Source: Ursidibacter maritimus
GTDB lineage: Bacteria > Pseudomonadota > Gammaproteobacteria > Enterobacterales > Pasteurellaceae
NCBI RefSeq assembly: GCF_009761395.1
Contig: NZ_LEKN01000034.1
Span: 62,001-126,000, forward strand
Length of the DNA stretch: 64,000 bases
Direction of reading: 5' to 3'
Positions 61,901 to 64,000 of this stretch are shown one piece after another. A program made the translations under genes and the position numbers. Positions within the stretch are counted from its first letter, which is position 1; each line of letters opens with the position of its first letter. The notes below the pieces were generated by a model that ran no database searches, was not told where the DNA came from, and saw nothing but the letters and a program-made list of their open reading frames with translations.

Positions 61901-63655
61901 ATCTCAGGTCAATCAACGTGGAAAAATGGTAGTCATATTCAACCTGGTGTAAATCAAAGTAATCAAGATTTTGCTGAACGTGTAATGCGTTTTGCAAATG
62001 TTATTAATGAAGGAGCCGATGTTTTACTGAGAGTGAAGAATGAAAATAATCAAATACAATCTTGGAAACATGATCAACTCCTTATTAGTGGTAATGTCCA
62101 ATCTGATACACCAATTCCGGTGGATATTCAATTCCTTGGAACAGGTCAAGACAATTCGGATAAAAACAAAAATGGTAAATATGATCCTGACGAAGGTATT
62201 TCACTAGTGCAAGTTCTTGGTGAAGGTAAAGTTGCTCAATTCTCACTGGGTAAAAAATTAGATTCCGATAAACGAGAAAGTGATTTATATCAATATACTC
62301 TTGTCAGCGTAGATAAACCAGTGTCTGTTTCATCTGAAAATCAAATTGCTCAAGCAAGTCACTTCTTCGATTATAGACTACAAACACTGCTTGTCGATGA
62401 ACAAGGAAATAGCCCTGAGCCAGTAATCCGTTCAGTTACTAAAAAGGGGGCTAGTGTCACTATAGATGACGAAAAACCATTGAGTGCAGAAGAGTATATT
62501 AATTTAGCTCTTTCTGAAAAAACTAGAATCGAGCAAGAACGTGATGCTGCACTAGCAGACAAAGCAAAAGCAGAAAAAATTGCTCAAGATGCATTAGCTG
62601 ACAAAGCAAATGCAGAGAAAGCTAAGCAAGATGTGCTAGCAGACAAAGCAAATGCAGAGAAAGCTAAGCAAGATGTGCTAGCAGACAAAGCAAAAGCAGA
62701 AAAAACAACTCAAGATCCTGTTGAAGAAACACAAAGAAACTATCGTGTTGCATTAAATCAAAAAATTCCTTCATTACTAATTGCTAATACTGCGATTTTC
62801 AATCAAGGGGATAATGTTCGACGACAATTTATGGATAGTTTGTGGTCACAAGATAAAAAAGGATTCTATGTTAATCAACAAAATGGTAATAGCCGATATG
62901 TCTCTGATCTAGGCTTTATGGAATATGGTTATAATTACAAAGCCAAACAAAGTAGTACATTATTCGGTGGATTTATTCCACTAAGTGAAAATACGGAGTT
63001 ACATACAGCAATTGGCTTTAACACCCAAACTGTTACGCCAGATGCAGCTGATGGTGGTAGTAAAACCAAATATAAATCAACAGTTTTTCTTGCAGGACTA
63101 CACCAAAAATGGGGACATTTTATTTTGAATACTTCATTGGGTTATCACTTGCATAAAGGTAAAATTTCAACACTGCAAGAACTCAATACTACTAAAATTG
63201 AAGCAAAACAGTTGCAAGTTACTGGAGAGGTAGGTTACGAAATCCCTACTGGTAATATAAACTTAGTACCAGTTTTAGGCCTTGGTTACCAACAGATAAA
63301 ATCGAAAATCCAAGATGCTACAACAAATTGGAATGTTGATTTAGGCAATTACTCTGTATTTAGCCAATATGCAGGTTTAAATGTTGTATGGAAAAACGAT
63401 ATCATTCGTTTAAGTGCTGGAGGTTTCTTTGAAAATAATGAATCTAACTCAAAATCCGTAAATATCAGTACAGGGCGACAAAGCTCTGAGTTTAAAACAG
63501 GAGATGTAGGTAACGCATTACTCTTAAAACTAAATAGTGAATTTGCGTTAACAAAGCAGCTTGGATTAGGAATTCGTCTTGAACATCGCCATGCTTTATC
63601 TGATGCCAAGTTAAAACATACTCAAGTCGGTGCAAAATTAGAATATAAATTCTAA
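58919..63655 (+). CDS. Sialidase-autotransporter (NanB-like surface neuraminidase)
   Basis: Secreted, outer-membrane-anchored neuraminidase of 1578 residues. In order: signal peptide (1-22); LamG/CBM40-like sugar-binding domain (about 30-215); six-bladed sialidase propeller (about 225-690) with the YRIP arginine (R247), four Asp boxes (SFDGGKTW 283, SDDDGATW 444, STDGGQTW 507, SKNGGYTW 571), E544, an ATRDR arginine cluster near 620, and the YAYNSL tyrosine before ELPNGDIGLLYEE; a beta-helix passenger (about 730-1180) with an EF-hand-like loop (1081-1092); four 14-residue repeats (1212-1267); and a C-terminal beta-barrel ending LEYKF. All catalytic elements appear present. Pasteurella multocida NanB has the same general layout. 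A CRP site lies upstream and a terminator follows. Confidence 0.94.
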   Translation: MKKTALAIIIASVTGAYSVQANTSDNYIFNYASTQGLFKPLDLTEKFNAHNALNLDRGTLSFRIRTGQSFGSFLGAADPNHNTKYLSFYSLRKNDKDTIGIEIRDVNNLIRNELIRVEVDAKPTEFRNVTYVFDKENNNINIYVDGQKLKTHTVSKFFADIASLENATLGETRRSTQGGYNTMRFSGDVFYADFEKAILNDDDVREKHQALTNLQNYSLSKRETLGGYKSDGESLFVSGQKEARNYRIPSLFTTKNGVVIAAIDKRNQHSADWGNIDTAIRRSFDGGKTWQDDQVILDLASQPYGSQNAAFLIDPLMVQDKKSGRIFMIVDMFPEMQGLFNFPNHGEGTGYKNIGGKQYRLLTDSSNNHYTVRENGIVYNEESNKPTDYRVVVEGTQSIAYQDLGDLYQGDQRLGNIFLNTNQNNNGSAPLTAKRTSYLWMTHSDDDGATWSNPIDLTPQVKADWMQFMGTGPGNGIQLKNGNLLMPVYYTNNVGGLNSQSPAVIISTDGGQTWTRGESPIDRWEYNNDGTRELNTSNKQMTESQIIELDNGDIKMFSRNLKSNKVVISTSKNGGYTWQNTAYIDDILLEPYSQLSVIKYSKRINGKEIVIFANPHSATRDRVNGKVWLGEVQEDGSIEWRYNTTITTGSYAYNSLTELPNGDIGLLYEESASNIKYVSLNLQELVWHDNYIYRDIRTNAADNKPIELNSPFEETFYKIGDGEMVKIGQGSNPANLIVKEGTATLNQQADEAGNKQAYNNVVVEENAKLRLGSADQVNLSNIYLERATLDLNGNTVEIDNTGVEIGLRNTTINGNIVNENLSTLATLRYTLGGSRNITGNLGSDTGALDFVYQPSGAGSSFTVGGNAILNVVDVKSGSVTYSANSRNRANELKLAENTSLNLLNGSNSTISASNLANNSQINVTTTTEAATVLAINTAGAGSFNKVGEGLLKLSGNLQHTGVTSFSGGEIEFNGNLTSSHLSLEGNTTLGGNTTISGQSTWKNGSHIQPGVNQSNQDFAERVMRFANVINEGADVLLRVKNENNQIQSWKHDQLLISGNVQSDTPIPVDIQFLGTGQDNSDKNKNGKYDPDEGISLVQVLGEGKVAQFSLGKKLDSDKRESDLYQYTLVSVDKPVSVSSENQIAQASHFFDYRLQTLLVDEQGNSPEPVIRSVTKKGASVTIDDEKPLSAEEYINLALSEKTRIEQERDAALADKAKAEKIAQDALADKANAEKAKQDVLADKANAEKAKQDVLADKAKAEKTTQDPVEETQRNYRVALNQKIPSLLIANTAIFNQGDNVRRQFMDSLWSQDKKGFYVNQQNGNSRYVSDLGFMEYGYNYKAKQSSTLFGGFIPLSENTELHTAIGFNTQTVTPDAADGGSKTKYKSTVFLAGLHQKWGHFILNTSLGYHLHKGKISTLQELNTTKIEAKQLQVTGEVGYEIPTGNINLVPVLGLGYQQIKSKIQDATTNWNVDLGNYSVFSQYAGLNVVWKNDIIRLSAGGFFENNESNSKSVNISTGRQSSEFKTGDVGNALLLKLNSEFALTKQLGLGIRLEHRHALSDAKLKHTQVGAKLEYKF
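62552..62719 (+). repeat. Four tandem 42-bp repeats inside the sialidase gene
   Basis: Units start at 62552, 62594, 62636 and 62678 and encode LADKAKAEKIAQDA, LADKANAEKAKQDV twice, and LADKAKAEKTTQDP. The two middle units differ by only a few bases. The peptide is charged and alanine-rich and should form an alpha-helical or coiled-coil stalk between the passenger and the barrel. All units are in frame, so a change in copy number would alter length without breaking the gene. Confidence 0.9.
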
Positions 63656-63665
63656 TTAATTAAAT

Positions 63666-63704
63666 AATAAGACCGCTTGAAAACACAAAGCGGTCTTATT
63701 TTTT
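63666..63704 (+). terminator. Terminator of the sialidase gene (paired uptake-signal cores)
   Basis: AATAAGACCGCTT (63666-63678) and AAGCGGTCTTATT (63688-63700) form a perfect 13-bp stem, followed by TTTT. The arms contain the uptake-signal core AAGCGGTC in both orientations. Confidence 0.9.
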
Positions 63705-63870
63705 GATTTTTACAAAAACGTCAATTAGAATCCAGTCTTTCCCACTATCAAACCTTTTTGTGATTTCTTTTAACCTACAAAACATGCAGAATGATATATA
63801 TTTCTTGTATTTAAATGATGAGAAAGATATAGCAGATTTAGGTACGGACACATAAAAATCAGAGAAAATA

Positions 63871-64000
63871 ATGAAATACGAAGATCAAAGTTTACAAGCA
63901 CTAAAATTAGGACAACAAACAAACTACCTTTCGCAATATGATGCAACTTTAGCACATCATCATTGATGATTATAACTTTGATGCCAGTTTATTAGTCGGC
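63871..64000 (+). pseudogene. queF: queF with an internal deletion (runs off the right edge)
   Basis: The ATG at 63871, after AGAGA, opens MKYEDQSLQALKLGQQTNYL and SQYDATL, which match the start of the bimodular nitrile reductase QueF (queuosine pathway, preQ0 to preQ1). After that the frame ends within five codons (TGA at 63964-63966). In the +1 frame the sequence continues HIIIDDYNFDASLLVG, which corresponds to E. coli QueF residues near 153-168 (DITIDNYEFTTDYLEN). About 120 codons, including the QueF motif region, appear to be deleted and the frame is shifted. The rest lies beyond the window. Confidence 0.72.

Noticed and set aside
62552-62719. CRISPR-like array
   Set aside because: The units are directly contiguous with no spacers and lie in frame inside a coding sequence.
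63770-63955. 61-codon open frame on the minus strand at the right edge
   Set aside because: It runs antisense through the recognisable queF start and has no recognisable similarity.

Overview
This window reads as ordinary chromosome from a member of the Pasteurellaceae. It is AT-rich, and the proteins look like those of Haemophilus, Actinobacillus and Mannheimia. The DNA-uptake-signal core seen is ACAAGCGGT, the dialect of the Actinobacillus pleuropneumoniae / Mannheimia / Glaesserella branch, and not the H. influenzae form AAGTGCGGT. No phage, CRISPR array, tRNA or rRNA was seen. The species cannot be named from this sequence alone.

Layout. 1-5.5 kb: an unassigned left edge, dedA-purR, a 26-residue membrane peptide, mnmC and aspC. 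5.7-13.2 kb: accD-folC, the 4.5S RNA gene (ffs, minus strand), tesB, cmoB, yhbP, ubiX, ttcA and xthA. 13.3-28.2 kb: a YidE-type transporter, maeB, ilvIH, sstT, the competence channel comEC, fnr with a divergent 32-residue membrane peptide, asnS and ppx. 28.4-31.9 kb: a sialate cluster (nanQ, an RpiR-type regulator, nanA) and metF with MetJ boxes. 31.9-33.5 kb: a broken D-lactate dehydrogenase gene ending at a decayed IS1016-like element. 33.5-42.3 kb: cpxA/cpxR/mazG, pepP, serC-hisC-aroA and uspA. 42.5-54.6 kb: alaS, csrA, manB, galU, degS, then cmk-rpsA-ihfB-lapAB-pyrF-yciH and a small secreted protein. 54.6-57.9 kb: bioD, a degenerate ROK repressor and rnd. 58-64 kb: a decayed IS256-type element, a 1578-residue sialidase-autotransporter, and the start of queF carrying an internal deletion.

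How the genes work together. The clearest accessory theme is host sialic acid. The surface sialidase would release sialate; NanQ and NanA would process it in the cytoplasm under the RpiR-type regulator. The transporter, nanE and nanK must lie elsewhere or be absent. Most of the rest is core metabolism, translation and envelope-stress functions (CpxRA, DegS, LapAB).

Points most worth a second look: the architecture of the sialidase, with four 14-residue repeats, an EF-hand-like loop and a CRP-type promoter; MetJ-like boxes in front of sstT; a terminator hairpin between cpxR and cpxA; a near-perfect inverted repeat in front of nanQ; two gene losses (dld and queF); and several hairpins built from paired inverted uptake-signal cores. 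I did not find a convincing wholly new multi-gene system.
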